Numbered from the stretch's first letter, positions 16,661 through 23,681 are shown. The stretch is 34,744 nucleotides of DNA from Chloroflexota bacterium (GCA_030058085.1 JASGTU010000379.1:1-34744), one strand, 5' to 3'. A program made the numbers and translations. Notes: generated by a model from the letters alone, not told the origin.

Positions 16661-17084
16661 CTTCGGCCTGCCCCTCTATCTGGAGACCCACGTCCCCCAA
16701 TCGTCGATTCAGGACAATCAGGCCTTCGCCGGTCAATGCTTCGGCTTGCGCATCGTCTAGGCGCTCCCACTGCGGGTCATGCGCCGTGTTGTCGTCTGCC
16801 CATGTGAACTGCAGTTCAATGAACTCATGCGGACTATCGCCGTCCGGCGGCGCGTGTTCGATCCAGCGCGTCGTCTTCGGATTGAGTCCTCTCAGCGACG
16901 CCAGATCCGTGGCGATTCGCTCACTTGCGCCGGCGATCGATTCGCCGGAACTACTGTTGAGTTCCGTCAATAACACTGTGTGAGTGCCGTTCTGGTGTTT
17001 GTAAATCCGGACCCGGCAGCGCCCCGGAACGCCCAGGTTGCCGCGCGGAAAGCGGTAGAAATAGTCGTATAGCGGTTCCATCAT
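16629..17084 (-). CDS. hypothetical protein, 151 residues
   Basis: No family recognised. The protein begins with an aromatic-rich segment (MEPLYDYFYRFPRGN), then strands CRVRIYKHQNGTHTVLLTEL, a polar helix around GESIAGASERIATDL, and HEFIELQFTW, giving an alpha/beta look without membrane segments. The C-terminal part is acidic (EGQAEDVRAETEGTA). Two adjacent ATGs are possible. GAGGAGG directly abuts the first, and the second has only 3 nt spacing, so translation initiation is not ideal. Its end overlaps the 92-residue gene. The residue pattern is protein-like throughout, but no function can be given. Confidence 0.65.
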   Translation of the reverse strand: MMEPLYDYFYRFPRGNLGVPGRCRVRIYKHQNGTHTVLLTELNSSSGESIAGASERIATDLASLRGLNPKTTRWIEHAPPDGDSPHEFIELQFTWADDNTAHDPQWERLDDAQAEALTGEGLIVLNRRLGDVGLQIEGQAEDVRAETEGTA

Positions 17085-17139
17085 CCTCCTCAGAGTGACA
17101 GGATAAATGCGGTCTCTGTTCGGGCGCGCACGTCAGGAG

Positions 17140-17170
17140 CCTTCCCGAGAACCATCGGTTTTCGGGAAGG
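17140..17170. terminator. hairpin between the membrane-anchored hypothetical and the 151-residue gene
   Basis: Arms CCTTCCCGA (17140-17148) and TCGGGAAGG (17162-17170), with an inner AACC/GGTT pairing and an ATC loop. It lies 60 nt after the stop of the 156-residue gene. No T-tract follows on either strand, so Rho-independent termination is not assured. Confidence 0.4.
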
Positions 17171-17230
17171 CGTGTCCTCGTCCGCGTCTGACGAAATCAG
17201 GCTGAGCCGGTTGTGTGCCGACCAGATTCC

Positions 17231-17701
17231 CTACGGAGTTGTTTCTAGGAGCAACGCCAGACAGGCCTCCGCCACCTTGCGATCCGGCTTCTCTTCGCCA
17301 GGCATAGTGGCCCAACCTTGATCTTGCACATACTTCGTTCGGTCATAGTGACTCAAGGCTTCCAATTCCACCAGCTTTGCGGAGATGTCAGGATCTTCGC
17401 CTGCCTGGGCGACACAGATGGGCGCCAGGCGCAGGATGACTTCATCCTTCCCCACGGCTACGCCGGCCTTCTCGGAACTGCCTGCGGTTACCCAGCCCCC
17501 CCACATGAATCCGACGACAATCGTCAGGATGACCGCGGCGATCACGGTCCAGAAAAGCGTCGACTTGGTCGGCTGCATGGCGCGCCACCGCTCCCCTAGG
17601 CTCGGCTTCTTTTCCACGGGCGCCTTAGCAGGTTCAACGCGGGTTCGCTTGCGCGTGTCATTCGTCGGTCGCGGTTCGTCTCGCTGGTCTTGCTGTTGCA
17701 T
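17231..17701 (-). CDS. single-pass membrane-anchored hypothetical protein, 156 residues
   Basis: The first about 45 residues are hydrophilic and basic (KRTRVEPAKAPVEKKPS), followed by one membrane helix, TLFWTVIAAVILTIVVGFMW (about 47-67), then a compact 85-residue outside domain. That domain has LRLAPICVAQ and VAEACLALL, two cysteines that could form a disulfide, and the phrase GWATMPG. I recall similar WATMPG-containing proteins as uncharacterised conserved families in other bacteria; this is memory, not a search. The start ATG has AAGGAG 8 nt upstream. It lies 40 nt downstream of the SPFH gene and probably shares its transcript. Confidence 0.75.
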   Translation of the reverse strand: MQQQDQRDEPRPTNDTRKRTRVEPAKAPVEKKPSLGERWRAMQPTKSTLFWTVIAAVILTIVVGFMWGGWVTAGSSEKAGVAVGKDEVILRLAPICVAQAGEDPDISAKLVELEALSHYDRTKYVQDQGWATMPGEEKPDRKVAEACLALLLETTP

Positions 17702-17741
17702 GAGTTTTTCTCCTTGTTACTCGTGCCTATGGAATACATCA

Positions 17742-18587
17742 TTAAGCTGAGCGCCCGTTCTGCTCAGTTGGGGCCACACTGACCGGCAGGCTGCCGAGCA
17801 ACAGCGTCGGGCTGATGCCGTGCTCGGTGATGACGATCTTGGCGTTGTCACGCAGGGAGGTTTCTATCATCTCCATCTGCTTGAGCGCCTGAGCGTTGCC
17901 GACGAAATACCGTTCGGCGGCCTCATTAACTAGGCGTATGGCCTCAGCCCTGCCTTGGGCCACCTGAACAGCAGCTTCGCGTTCTCCCTGTGCACGCTGA
18001 ATGATCGCCAGCTTCTGTTGTTCGGCGGCTTCGTACTCGCCGGTTGCCAAGAGGCGCATGGAGCGGCGCTCCTGCTCGGCCGTCTTCTGCTTGTGCATGG
18101 CCCGCTTAATATCCTCAGGCGGATCAATCAAGCGGATCTCCACCTTGCTGACCGTCAAGCCCCATTCGACGGTGAAGGCATTCAGGATCCGCTGCAAATT
18201 GCTGGCGATGGTCTCGCGCGCGACCAGGCTCTCGTCCAACGTCAAGTCGCCGAACTCCTGGCGCAGGTTTGTCATCGCCAACTGGATGACGGCCTTCTTC
18301 CAGTCATCGATGTTGTAGAAGGTCTTCTTGATCGACTCCTCATCCACCGTCGGCCGCACCCACATAATTCCATCGACCGTTATTTCGACGTTGTCCTTGG
18401 TGATCACCGGCTGAGGATGGATGTCCATGGTGTGCTCGCGGACATCGCGGACTCGGATGAGATGGACGAACGGAATCTGAAAACCCAGACCAGGCATCAC
18501 AAAACCGCTATATTTGCCCAGGGTCTCCTGGATTCCTCGCTCAAAGGGACGGAGGGTATAGATTGGGAAGAAGATCGTTCGCGCCAT
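17742..18587 (-). CDS. SPFH/band-7 domain protein (stomatin/prohibitin-like)
   Basis: 281 residues. The N-terminal hydrophobic patch TIFFPIYTL is short, followed by RPFERGIQETLGKYSGFVMPGLGFQIPFV, the classic entry to a band-7 domain. VRDVREHTMDI, VEITVDGIMWVRP and FGDLTLDESLVARETIASNLQRIL continue it, and WGLTVSKVEIRLIDPPEDIKRAM closes the domain. Residues about 165-235 are an Ala/Glu/Gln-rich coiled coil (EYEAAEQQKLAIIQRAQGEREAAV). Such proteins form membrane-associated oligomers and scaffold microdomains or proteases. The usual NfeD partner is absent; the downstream membrane-anchored hypothetical gene is a candidate partner by position only. AAGGAG is just 3 nt before the ATG, a short spacing. 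Confidence 0.88.
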   Translation of the reverse strand: MARTIFFPIYTLRPFERGIQETLGKYSGFVMPGLGFQIPFVHLIRVRDVREHTMDIHPQPVITKDNVEITVDGIMWVRPTVDEESIKKTFYNIDDWKKAVIQLAMTNLRQEFGDLTLDESLVARETIASNLQRILNAFTVEWGLTVSKVEIRLIDPPEDIKRAMHKQKTAEQERRSMRLLATGEYEAAEQQKLAIIQRAQGEREAAVQVAQGRAEAIRLVNEAAERYFVGNAQALKQMEMIETSLRDNAKIVITEHGISPTLLLGSLPVSVAPTEQNGRSA

Positions 18588-18694
18588 ATGCTCCTTCGTG
18601 GCCGTTCATAGAAACTTAGGGAGAACCTATCTTTGCGCCAGGCATCTGGACACCAGCGCTCTATTCATAGTATAGAGTGGCCAACCAGCGCCGT

Positions 18695-18777
18695 CATCAG
18701 CGCAAACGATAGGATTTACACCGCAAACGCGCCGCCTTTGGAGACACCCCGTTCTCTTTTGTCGTACGCTGTTTGGT
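18695..18777 (-). repeat. 83-nt structured intergenic element, copy A
   Basis: Plus-strand ends CATCAGCGCAAACGATAGGA and TACGCTGTTTGGT. It differs from the copy at 20111-20193 at a single base. Terminal pairing: CAGCG (18698-18702) with CGCTG (18767-18771), and ACGA (18706-18709) with TCGT (18762-18765), leaving CAA bulged. Its right end is 32 nt beyond the stop of the ice-binding-like gene, so in mRNA sense it lies in that gene's 3' untranslated region. Confidence 0.75.
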
Positions 18778-18808
18778 ACAGTGGCCCCGCCGATCACAAA
18801 ACCGCGCT

Positions 18809-19888
18809 TTAGTAGCCGATCCACGGCAAGTAGAGGCGGGTGGGTAACTCTGGCTGGTCAGTTCCGTCCAGAGAACTCGGGCTTGGCGTGTTGGTTGCGA
18901 TCGGCATCATGGCGATTGCGGTCAGCGTAGGCGCGATCGCGATCTGAGTGGCTGCGATCGAGGTCAGCGTGGGCGGCGGCAGTGTTGGCGGCGGCGGCGT
19001 GTTGGTCGCGGTCGGCATCATGGCGATCGCGGTCTGTGTGGCTGCGATCGCGGTCTGCATGGGCGGCTGCGGCGTGATCGTCGGCGTCGAGGATAAGGTG
19101 CAGAGGTCGATGTGGTTGCTATCCATCGTCACTGCGCCATTTCGCGCCAAGACTCTGCCTGTCACGCTTGCGCCGGTCTTCAGGGTAATGCTCGTGAGCG
19201 CAACGATATTTCCTGCGAAATCGGTGGCTGTATCGAGAGTCGCAGAGCTGCCGACCTGCCAAAACACGTTACAACTGGGATCGCCGTTGACGAAGACAAC
19301 CGACGAGCCGGGTGCGGTCGTAAGTGTGCTCCCGATCTTGAAGATGAAGACCGCATTGGGGTTACCCTCGACGTCGAGAGTGAGTTCTCCCGTCAACTGA
19401 GCCGACGTACTGAAACAGTAGACGCCAGACGTAAGGGTGAGTCCACCCAGATCCACATCAGTCAGATCGACATCGCACGCCTGGCCGGCAAGATCGTTGT
19501 ACGCAATCGTGACATCGCTCTGAGCCTGTTGCGCGACCGCATCACCGGGGTGGGTCGCGCCTGGAAGAGCGACGATCCCTGGGGGAAGACCAGTGATTGC
19601 GCTACCTGGCCAGACGCCCAGATCTCCGTTGATAATGGTCGGGCCGGTATTGGTCACCGTTGAGCCGCCCAGGACTCCGAAGCTCTCTGCCGTACCCAGC
19701 GTCGGCGCGGATTGAGTCATGGCGTCCCCTGCCAACGCAGCAACAAGCGCGGCCACGACGAGCGGAATCGTCAAATACCTGAGTGTGCGCAGCAATTTCG
19801 CGCCGGTCAACATCCCGACCAGCCGTCCGGCCGGAAAGTTTCGCCGGCCATCTGTGTCGTATCCTTGTTCGCGGTTATCAGTATCCAC
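18809..19888 (-). CDS. secreted DUF3494 ice-binding-like protein with Thr/Pro linker and short C-terminal motif
   Basis: 359 residues from a GTG preceded by AAGGAGG 9 nt upstream. An in-frame GTG 7 codons earlier would place that ribosome binding site inside the gene and is rejected. A hydrophobic segment, YLTIPLVVAALVAALAG, looks like a signal peptide; an internal ATG (GMLTGAKLL) would give a more ordinary leader. The DUF3494/ice-binding beta-solenoid domain (about 60-265) shows LGTAESFGVLGGSTVTNTGPT, INGDLGVWPG, LTLTSGVYCFS, PNAVFIFKIGSTLTTAPGS, NVFWQVGSSATL and GNIVALTSITLKTGASVTGRVLARNGAVTMDSN. A low-complexity TPT/TAIA linker follows, then TRLYLPWIGY. Members bind ice or act as adhesins, and many non-cold organisms have them. 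The tail resembles short hydrophobic C-terminal motifs of Chloroflexota secreted proteins (from memory). Location at the cell surface is inferred. Confidence 0.85.
   Translation of the reverse strand: MDTDNREQGYDTDGRRNFPAGRLVGMLTGAKLLRTLRYLTIPLVVAALVAALAGDAMTQSAPTLGTAESFGVLGGSTVTNTGPTIINGDLGVWPGSAITGLPPGIVALPGATHPGDAVAQQAQSDVTIAYNDLAGQACDVDLTDVDLGGLTLTSGVYCFSTSAQLTGELTLDVEGNPNAVFIFKIGSTLTTAPGSSVVFVNGDPSCNVFWQVGSSATLDTATDFAGNIVALTSITLKTGASVTGRVLARNGAVTMDSNHIDLCTLSSTPTITPQPPMQTAIAATQTAIAMMPTATNTPPPPTLPPPTLTSIAATQIAIAPTLTAIAMMPIATNTPSPSSLDGTDQPELPTRLYLPWIGY
18888..19041 (-). repeat. direct duplication inside the ice-binding gene linker
   Basis: Plus-strand GTGTTGGTTGCGATCGGCAT and GTGTTGGTCGCGGTCGGCAT begin at 18888 and 18999, 111 nt apart, followed in both by CATGGCGAT. 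At protein level this is a repeated AIAATQ..AIAMMP.ATNTP block. The in-frame duplication explains the linker length and the repeated GCGATCGC octamers there. Confidence 0.6.
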
Positions 19889-20305
19889 TTTGGAGTACCT
19901 CCTTAGCACTACAATGCGACTTCGTCGTGTGTAGCGTCCTTGATCTCTTATTTGATAATCGGCAAACGTTCCTCCTCACGGTCAGATGGATAGCCCGACA
20001 TCATGCTTTATGATGCGTTATGCGTTGTCGATGTGACTGGATGTGGCGGTGCATATTAGAAAGAACCACATTTCTCGCCTTTACAGCATAAGTGAAGGGA
20101 ACGGCGCGATCATCAGCGCAAACGATAGGATTTACACCGCAAACGCGCCGCCTTTGGAGACACCCCGTTCTCTTTTGTCGTACGCGGTTTGGTGCGAAGG
20201 CCTCGCTCCCCCACTGACACGAACGCCACCACTTAAACAAGCACCCCGACCAGTACTGAGTACACCGGGATCGCCGCCAGCAATTACTGCTCCACGACGA
20301 TGCCC
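19889..20305. other. 417-nt intergenic region with repeat copy B
   Basis: No gene is supported. It contains the 83-nt repeat copy at 20111-20193 and AT-rich sequence at about 19910-20090 that should hold the promoter of the ice-binding-like gene, though no clear -35/-10 pair was found. A GAGGAGG followed by TTG and a five-codon frame on the minus strand near 19960 could be a tiny leader peptide but is not convincing. Confidence 0.4.
20111..20193 (-). repeat. 83-nt structured intergenic element, copy B
   Basis: 82 of 83 bases match copy A at 18695-18777; the single difference is TACGCG in place of TACGCT near the right end. This copy lies 112 nt beyond the stop of the 70-residue small gene and upstream of the ice-binding-like gene, so it separates the two. 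Confidence 0.75.
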
Positions 20306-20518
20306 TCAAAGCGGAGCTGCCCCATCCTTTCTTGAACGGCCCGACAAATGGCGCTGTGCTGCCATAGATGAATCATAAGGCGATTGAGTTGCGTTGGTCG
20401 ATCGGACTACCCGCAAAGAACGGGCGGGGGATCCAACCTGTCCCGACTGCGCCGAAGATACCCGCCACGATATTAAGATGATCGCCCCAATGACGATCCA
20501 CAACATGTTAACTGCCAT
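20306..20518 (-). CDS. small membrane protein, 70 residues
   Basis: Starts MAVNMLWIVIGAIILISWRV, one clear N-terminal membrane helix of about 15 residues, then a polar Ser/Arg-rich tail with no recognised domain. GAGAGG lies about 7 nt upstream of the chosen ATG; a longer frame to 20557 has no ribosome binding site. It is 80 nt downstream of the 39-residue basic gene and could be co-transcribed. The tail looks low-complexity and may not be fully coding. Confidence 0.45.
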   Translation of the reverse strand: MAVNMLWIVIGAIILISWRVSSAQSGQVGSPARSLRVVRSTNATQSPYDSSMAAQRHLSGRSRKDGAAPL

Positions 20519-20598
20519 CCTGTATCCTCTCAGCCAGTGATTGTGACGATCCGGCATTCATTTCCCGTGAGGGTCGTCCCTGTATGCCTGTTGCTCGG

Positions 20599-20718
20599 TT
20601 AGCCGGAAGCGCCAGTGTTCTTTCGAGCAGCTTGTTTCTGTCGCCGCAGGTATTTCCGATACCCTCTGGTCGGCCGTTTTGCCTTTGCCTTGGGCGTCTT
20701 CGCTTTCTCGCCTGTCAT
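20599..20718 (-). CDS. very small, strongly basic protein, 39 residues
   Basis: ATG at 20718 (minus) with AAAGGAG 9 nt upstream, an excellent ribosome binding site; stop TAA at 20599-20601. The product begins MTGEKAKTPKAKAKRPTRGY and ends RKYLRRQKQAARKNTGASG. About 15 of 39 residues are Lys or Arg, with an aromatic patch GYRKYL in the middle. Such composition suggests nucleic-acid or ribosome binding, but no family is recognised. The overlapping 79-residue frame on the same strand (20558-20797) has no comparable start signal and looks like a shadow. Confidence 0.5.
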   Translation of the reverse strand: MTGEKAKTPKAKAKRPTRGYRKYLRRQKQAARKNTGASG

Positions 20719-20828
20719 TGCTTCCGTCTCCTTTGTGAACATCAATGAATATGATGGGGCAATTCTTGCCGGCAATCGTACTTATTTTGAACTCCATTAC
20801 CTAGCATAGCCGGAGCATGTGGCGCTGT

Positions 20829-20911
20829 CATCAGCACAAACGATAGGATCTTGACAGCAAAAGGGCCGCCCCATGGGCGGCCCTCAATCCTCTTAGTGTA
20901 CGCTGTATGGT
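20829..20911 (-). repeat. 83-nt structured intergenic element, copy C
   Basis: Exactly 83 nt, with ends CATCAGCACAAACGATAGGA and TACGCTGTATGGT. My hand count gives about 57 of 83 identities to copy A. The core differs and holds a strong GC hairpin (separate entry). Its right end is 35 nt beyond the stop of the NarL-type regulator gene. Confidence 0.7.
20862..20884 (-). terminator. intrinsic terminator of the two-component operon
   Basis: Arms AGGGCCGCCC (20862-20871) and GGGCGGCCCT (20875-20884) with a 3-nt loop. On the minus strand the hairpin is followed by TTTTGC, a short T-tract. It sits 60 nt after the response regulator stop, within repeat copy C. Confidence 0.6.
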
Positions 20912-20945
20912 GTACGGGTCAAACGTGGAGCGTCGCAGCCCGCGT

Positions 20946-21608
20946 CTATCCCTCTTCCTGGCTCGCTTCGTCCTCAGACGTCAGCCCTTCGCGGACGGCA
21001 TAGAGCGCAGCCTGGGTGCGGCTGGCCAGGTGTAGCTTACCCAGGATCCGGCTCACATGGGCGCGTACGGTCGCTTCGCTGACCATTAACTCGTCGGCAA
21101 TCTCCTGGTTGCTCATTCCCTGCGCGATGATCCGCAACACCGCCAACTCGCGCGCCGTCAGCGCCTCGGGAGCGGGCTGGAGGTCAGCCGGTTGTGCGAC
21201 TTCCTGCAGGAGCTTGCGGGCGATGGTCGGATGCAGTGCCGGCTCACCGCGATACACCTGGCGAACGGCCCGTACGAGCTCCTCCGGCGAGGAGTCCTTG
21301 AGGAGATATCCCAACGCCCCTGCTTTGATGGCAGGAAACAACTTGTTGTCCGCTGCGAAGCTGGTCAACACAAGAACGCGTGCCTCCGGCCGGCTGCCGG
21401 TGATGCGGCGTGTCGCCTCGATGCCATCCATGCCGGGCATGAGCAAGTCCATGAGGATGACATCGGGCTGGGTCTGCTCCGCGGCCAGCACAGCTTCCTG
21501 ACCTTCGGCCGCTTCCGCTACGATCTCAAATCCGCCCGATTCTGACAACAGGGCGCGAATTCCTTTGCGCACGATAGCGTGATCGTCAACGATCATCACT
21601 CGAATCAC
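20946..21608 (-). CDS. NarL/FixJ-family response regulator
   Basis: 220 residues. Receiver domain: acidic pair Asp8-Asp9 in MIVDDH, phospho-acceptor Asp54 in VILMDLLMPGMDG, Thr in VLVLTSF and Lys in GYLLKD. A linker leads to a LuxR-type helix-turn-helix (about 148-210) with LTARELAVLRIIAQGMSNQEIADELMVSEATVRAHVSRIL, the canonical pattern. It should bind DNA as a dimer when phosphorylated by the kinase encoded just upstream. The GTG start overlaps the kinase stop (GTGA), so translation is coupled. Targets are unknown; the neighbouring ice-binding-like and small genes or the cupin are possible. Confidence 0.93.
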   Translation of the reverse strand: MIRVMIVDDHAIVRKGIRALLSESGGFEIVAEAAEGQEAVLAAEQTQPDVILMDLLMPGMDGIEATRRITGSRPEARVLVLTSFAADNKLFPAIKAGALGYLLKDSSPEELVRAVRQVYRGEPALHPTIARKLLQEVAQPADLQPAPEALTARELAVLRIIAQGMSNQEIADELMVSEATVRAHVSRILGKLHLASRTQAALYAVREGLTSEDEASQEEG

Positions 21609-22852
21609 AGCGTCACCTCGACAACCAGCCGTGTTCCTTCACCCGGCCCACTCTCATGCGTCAGTCGTCCACCAAGACGCTCCGTGCGTTCGGCGATGCT
21701 GCGCAAGCCGCCGCTGCCCCGCCCTTCGGAGCGAACCGCTTGGAGATCGAACCCCACTCCGTCGTCAATCACTTCGAGACGAACACTCGCCGCAGTAAAG
21801 TGGAGATGCACGGTCACATGCTGAGCCGCGGCGTGTTTGCCCACGTTGTTGAGGGCCTCCTGCGCAATCCAGTAGAGGTCTTCTTCGATGGCGATAGGCA
21901 GCCGCCGCTCCCCCTCTACGCGGAACTGTGTCTGCAGCCCGGCGCGGTCTTCGACCGCGGCCAAGCGCGTCTGCAGCACGGCGACCAACCCCTCTGCCTC
22001 CAGTACGGGCGGGTGCAGCTGGAAGATGAGCAGCCGCATGTCGCGCATTCCTTCTCGCGCGGTCTCCTGCAGCTCCGACAGGTAGCCGGCAGCGACCTCG
22101 CCCTTGCCGGCTGCCAGCGCTAGAGCAGCGGCGTTGGCATAGAGGGTCACGCTGTAGAGCGACTGAGTCACTGAGTCGTGCAACTCCCGCGCCAACCGCT
22201 GTCGCTCTTCCAGCACCGCCAACTGCTCGGCCTGTCGCTGGAGCCGGGCATGCTCAATGGCCATGGCCGCCTGGTTGGCGAAAACGGACATGACGCGCAC
22301 GTCTTCTTCTGTGAACCCGCCGGCTTTGTTCACGACATCTAGGACGCCGATGATGCCGCCATTGACGTACAGAGGCAAGGCGAGGAGCGCGGTCAGATCC
22401 GCGGGCCACTGATACACTTGTGCCTGTTCGAAGAGGGCCGGGTCATTGAGCAGCACCGGCTCACCCTTGCGCACAACTTGACCTGCCAGGGAACCGTCCA
22501 CGGGCAGCCGTTCGACGGTTGCCAGCGGCTGGCCTAAACGGTGCTTGACTTCCAGCCAAGCCTGGTCGGTCAGCAGAAGGACAGCGCTGCCCGTCGCCCC
22601 GATCAAGCCCTGAGCCTCGGTACAGACGCTGTCCAATACTTGCTCCAAAACAGTCTTCTGGAGCAAGCTCACTAGCACGCGACCGAAGCTCTCACTCTCG
22701 GCCAAGCGCCGCTGGAGCTCACCCTGGAGTTCGGCATTCCTGAGCGCCAACGCCGTGGCCGCCTCTTCACGCTCGCGAATATCAGCCCTGAGCGCATCCA
22801 GCGCCTGCTGCAGGGCGGGAATATCGATTGGTTCCGTGTTCTGATCGGGCAT
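21605..22852 (-). CDS. NarX-type sensor histidine kinase with GAF domain
   Basis: 415 residues from the chosen ATG, which has GGAG about 6 nt upstream; an in-frame GTG 25 codons earlier is less likely. Order: a short N-terminal coiled coil (about 10-55, IREREEAATALALRNAEL), a GAF domain (about 70-205, GATGSAVLLLTDQAWLEV and LLALPLYVNGGIIGVLDVVNK), a HisKA_3 dimerisation helix with His225 in RLARELHDSVTQSLYSV, and a HATPase domain with EALNNVGKHA, DDGVGFD and GSGGLRSIAERTERLGG. No membrane segment or signal peptide is visible, so it is a cytosolic sensor. The GAF ligand is unknown, and no cysteine cluster or haem motif was noticed. It is co-translated with the NarL-type regulator. Confidence 0.92.
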   Translation of the reverse strand: MPDQNTEPIDIPALQQALDALRADIREREEAATALALRNAELQGELQRRLAESESFGRVLVSLLQKTVLEQVLDSVCTEAQGLIGATGSAVLLLTDQAWLEVKHRLGQPLATVERLPVDGSLAGQVVRKGEPVLLNDPALFEQAQVYQWPADLTALLALPLYVNGGIIGVLDVVNKAGGFTEEDVRVMSVFANQAAMAIEHARLQRQAEQLAVLEERQRLARELHDSVTQSLYSVTLYANAAALALAAGKGEVAAGYLSELQETAREGMRDMRLLIFQLHPPVLEAEGLVAVLQTRLAAVEDRAGLQTQFRVEGERRLPIAIEEDLYWIAQEALNNVGKHAAAQHVTVHLHFTAASVRLEVIDDGVGFDLQAVRSEGRGSGGLRSIAERTERLGGRLTHESGPGEGTRLVVEVTL

Positions 22853-23209
22853 TGCATCTCCGCCCGCGCTTACCAAAATCCTGCGCAGCAGCGCTGCAGC
22901 CAAACACAGTGTAGGCCACACCGCCACCAGACGGCGACATTGGTCTAGTCACCTGTTTTTCGTGCATGTGTTGAGATACAGCATACCCCATCCCACGCCT
23001 TCTGCTCAATTTACGCGAACAGAGCAGCGCGCGGTTGACATGACGCACGCTGCCGCCGAGGCTCAGTTCTTCCAGAATCAGAACGTCATCCTGAAAGTTT
23101 TGAATCTGGCGCGTGGGCGCAAGAATGTTCACGCCCATCGGTAGATCCTAGGCTGGCCCCCTTGCGCAGATCGACCGGGGACAGGTTGATGGTCAGCCGG
23201 CACGCGCCG
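22853..23209. other. 357-nt gap with no convincing gene
   Basis: A minus-strand frame starting at 23138 (MGVNILAPTRQIQNFQDDVL, AGGA 9 nt upstream) looks coding-like for about 50 codons, then loses protein-like character and runs 70 nt into the kinase start. It may be a small or degraded gene and is not counted. No terminator or clear promoter was found. Confidence 0.35.
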
Positions 23210-23569
23210 TCAGGAGCGCCCCAACTCCCCGCCGACTCGCCCTTCGCGCATGCTCGGTGCGCCGTGCAGGAATCCGACGAAGACCAACTCCTCATCGAGC
23301 GCACGTACGGAATGATTTTCGCCGGGGTCAAAGACCATCAGCGAATTCGGCTCCATCGTCTCAGCGCGCCCGCTGCCGTCCGTGAAGATGCCGCGGCCCT
23401 TCAACACGACTACGTAGAACGGAGAATGGGGCACGCTGTGTTCGACGATGCTCTGCTGCGGCTTTAGGCAGAAGCGCAGAATTCTGCCGTCCTTGTCGAC
23501 ATAGATCGGGTCCGCCACCGGATTCTCGTCCTGGAACTTCAGATCGTCCAATAACTGCATGGTTCTCAT
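23210..23569 (-). CDS. small cupin-domain protein
   Basis: 119 residues with a single cupin beta-barrel: the first metal-ligand region is EHSVPHSPFYVVVLKGRGIFTDG, and the second is PNSLMVFDPGENHSVRAL with the conserved P-x-G-x-x-H pattern. Histidines at the expected metal positions are present. The start ATG is preferred over one 20 codons upstream because AAGGAG lies 8 nt before it. The first residues, TMQLLDDLKFQDENPVADPI, are not a membrane segment. Cupins of this size bind metals and may act as enzymes or sensors; the ligand is unknown. The next gene downstream on the strand is the histidine kinase, 357 nt away. Confidence 0.8.
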   Translation of the reverse strand: MRTMQLLDDLKFQDENPVADPIYVDKDGRILRFCLKPQQSIVEHSVPHSPFYVVVLKGRGIFTDGSGRAETMEPNSLMVFDPGENHSVRALDEELVFVGFLHGAPSMREGRVGGELGRS

Positions 23570-23681
23570 CTTGCGCTCTCCTTGCTGCAACTCTGTGCGC
23601 CAACGCCAGGGCCGCCGCAACAGCGACACAGGCGGACGCTGGCTGCGCCTCTATCTACCTGACGTCCTAACGCCAAGATAG

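Noticed and set aside
18627-18824. Reading frame sharing a VRQKRTGCLQRRRVCGVN block with another frame at 20001-20309
   Set aside because: The shared peptide is just the translation of the two near-identical 83-nt repeat copies; neither frame has a start signal or protein-like sequence outside it.
18888-19060. Cluster of GCGATCGC octamers resembling the cyanobacterial HIP1 repeat
   Set aside because: They arise from repeated Thr-Ala-Ile-Ala codons in the duplicated linker of the ice-binding-like protein.
20558-20797. 79-residue minus-strand frame (MEFKISTIAGKN...)
   Set aside because: It overlaps the 39-residue basic frame, which has a far better ribosome binding site; the longer frame has weak initiation and no recognisable features.
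6505-20911. The 83-nt elements as c-di-GMP or other known riboswitches
   Set aside because: They lie after stop codons, not in leaders, and no known aptamer consensus could be matched by eye.
22782-23138. Possible 118-residue gene upstream of the histidine kinase
   Set aside because: The first about 50 codons look plausible, but the rest is not protein-like and runs 70 nt into the kinase gene; kept only as a note.
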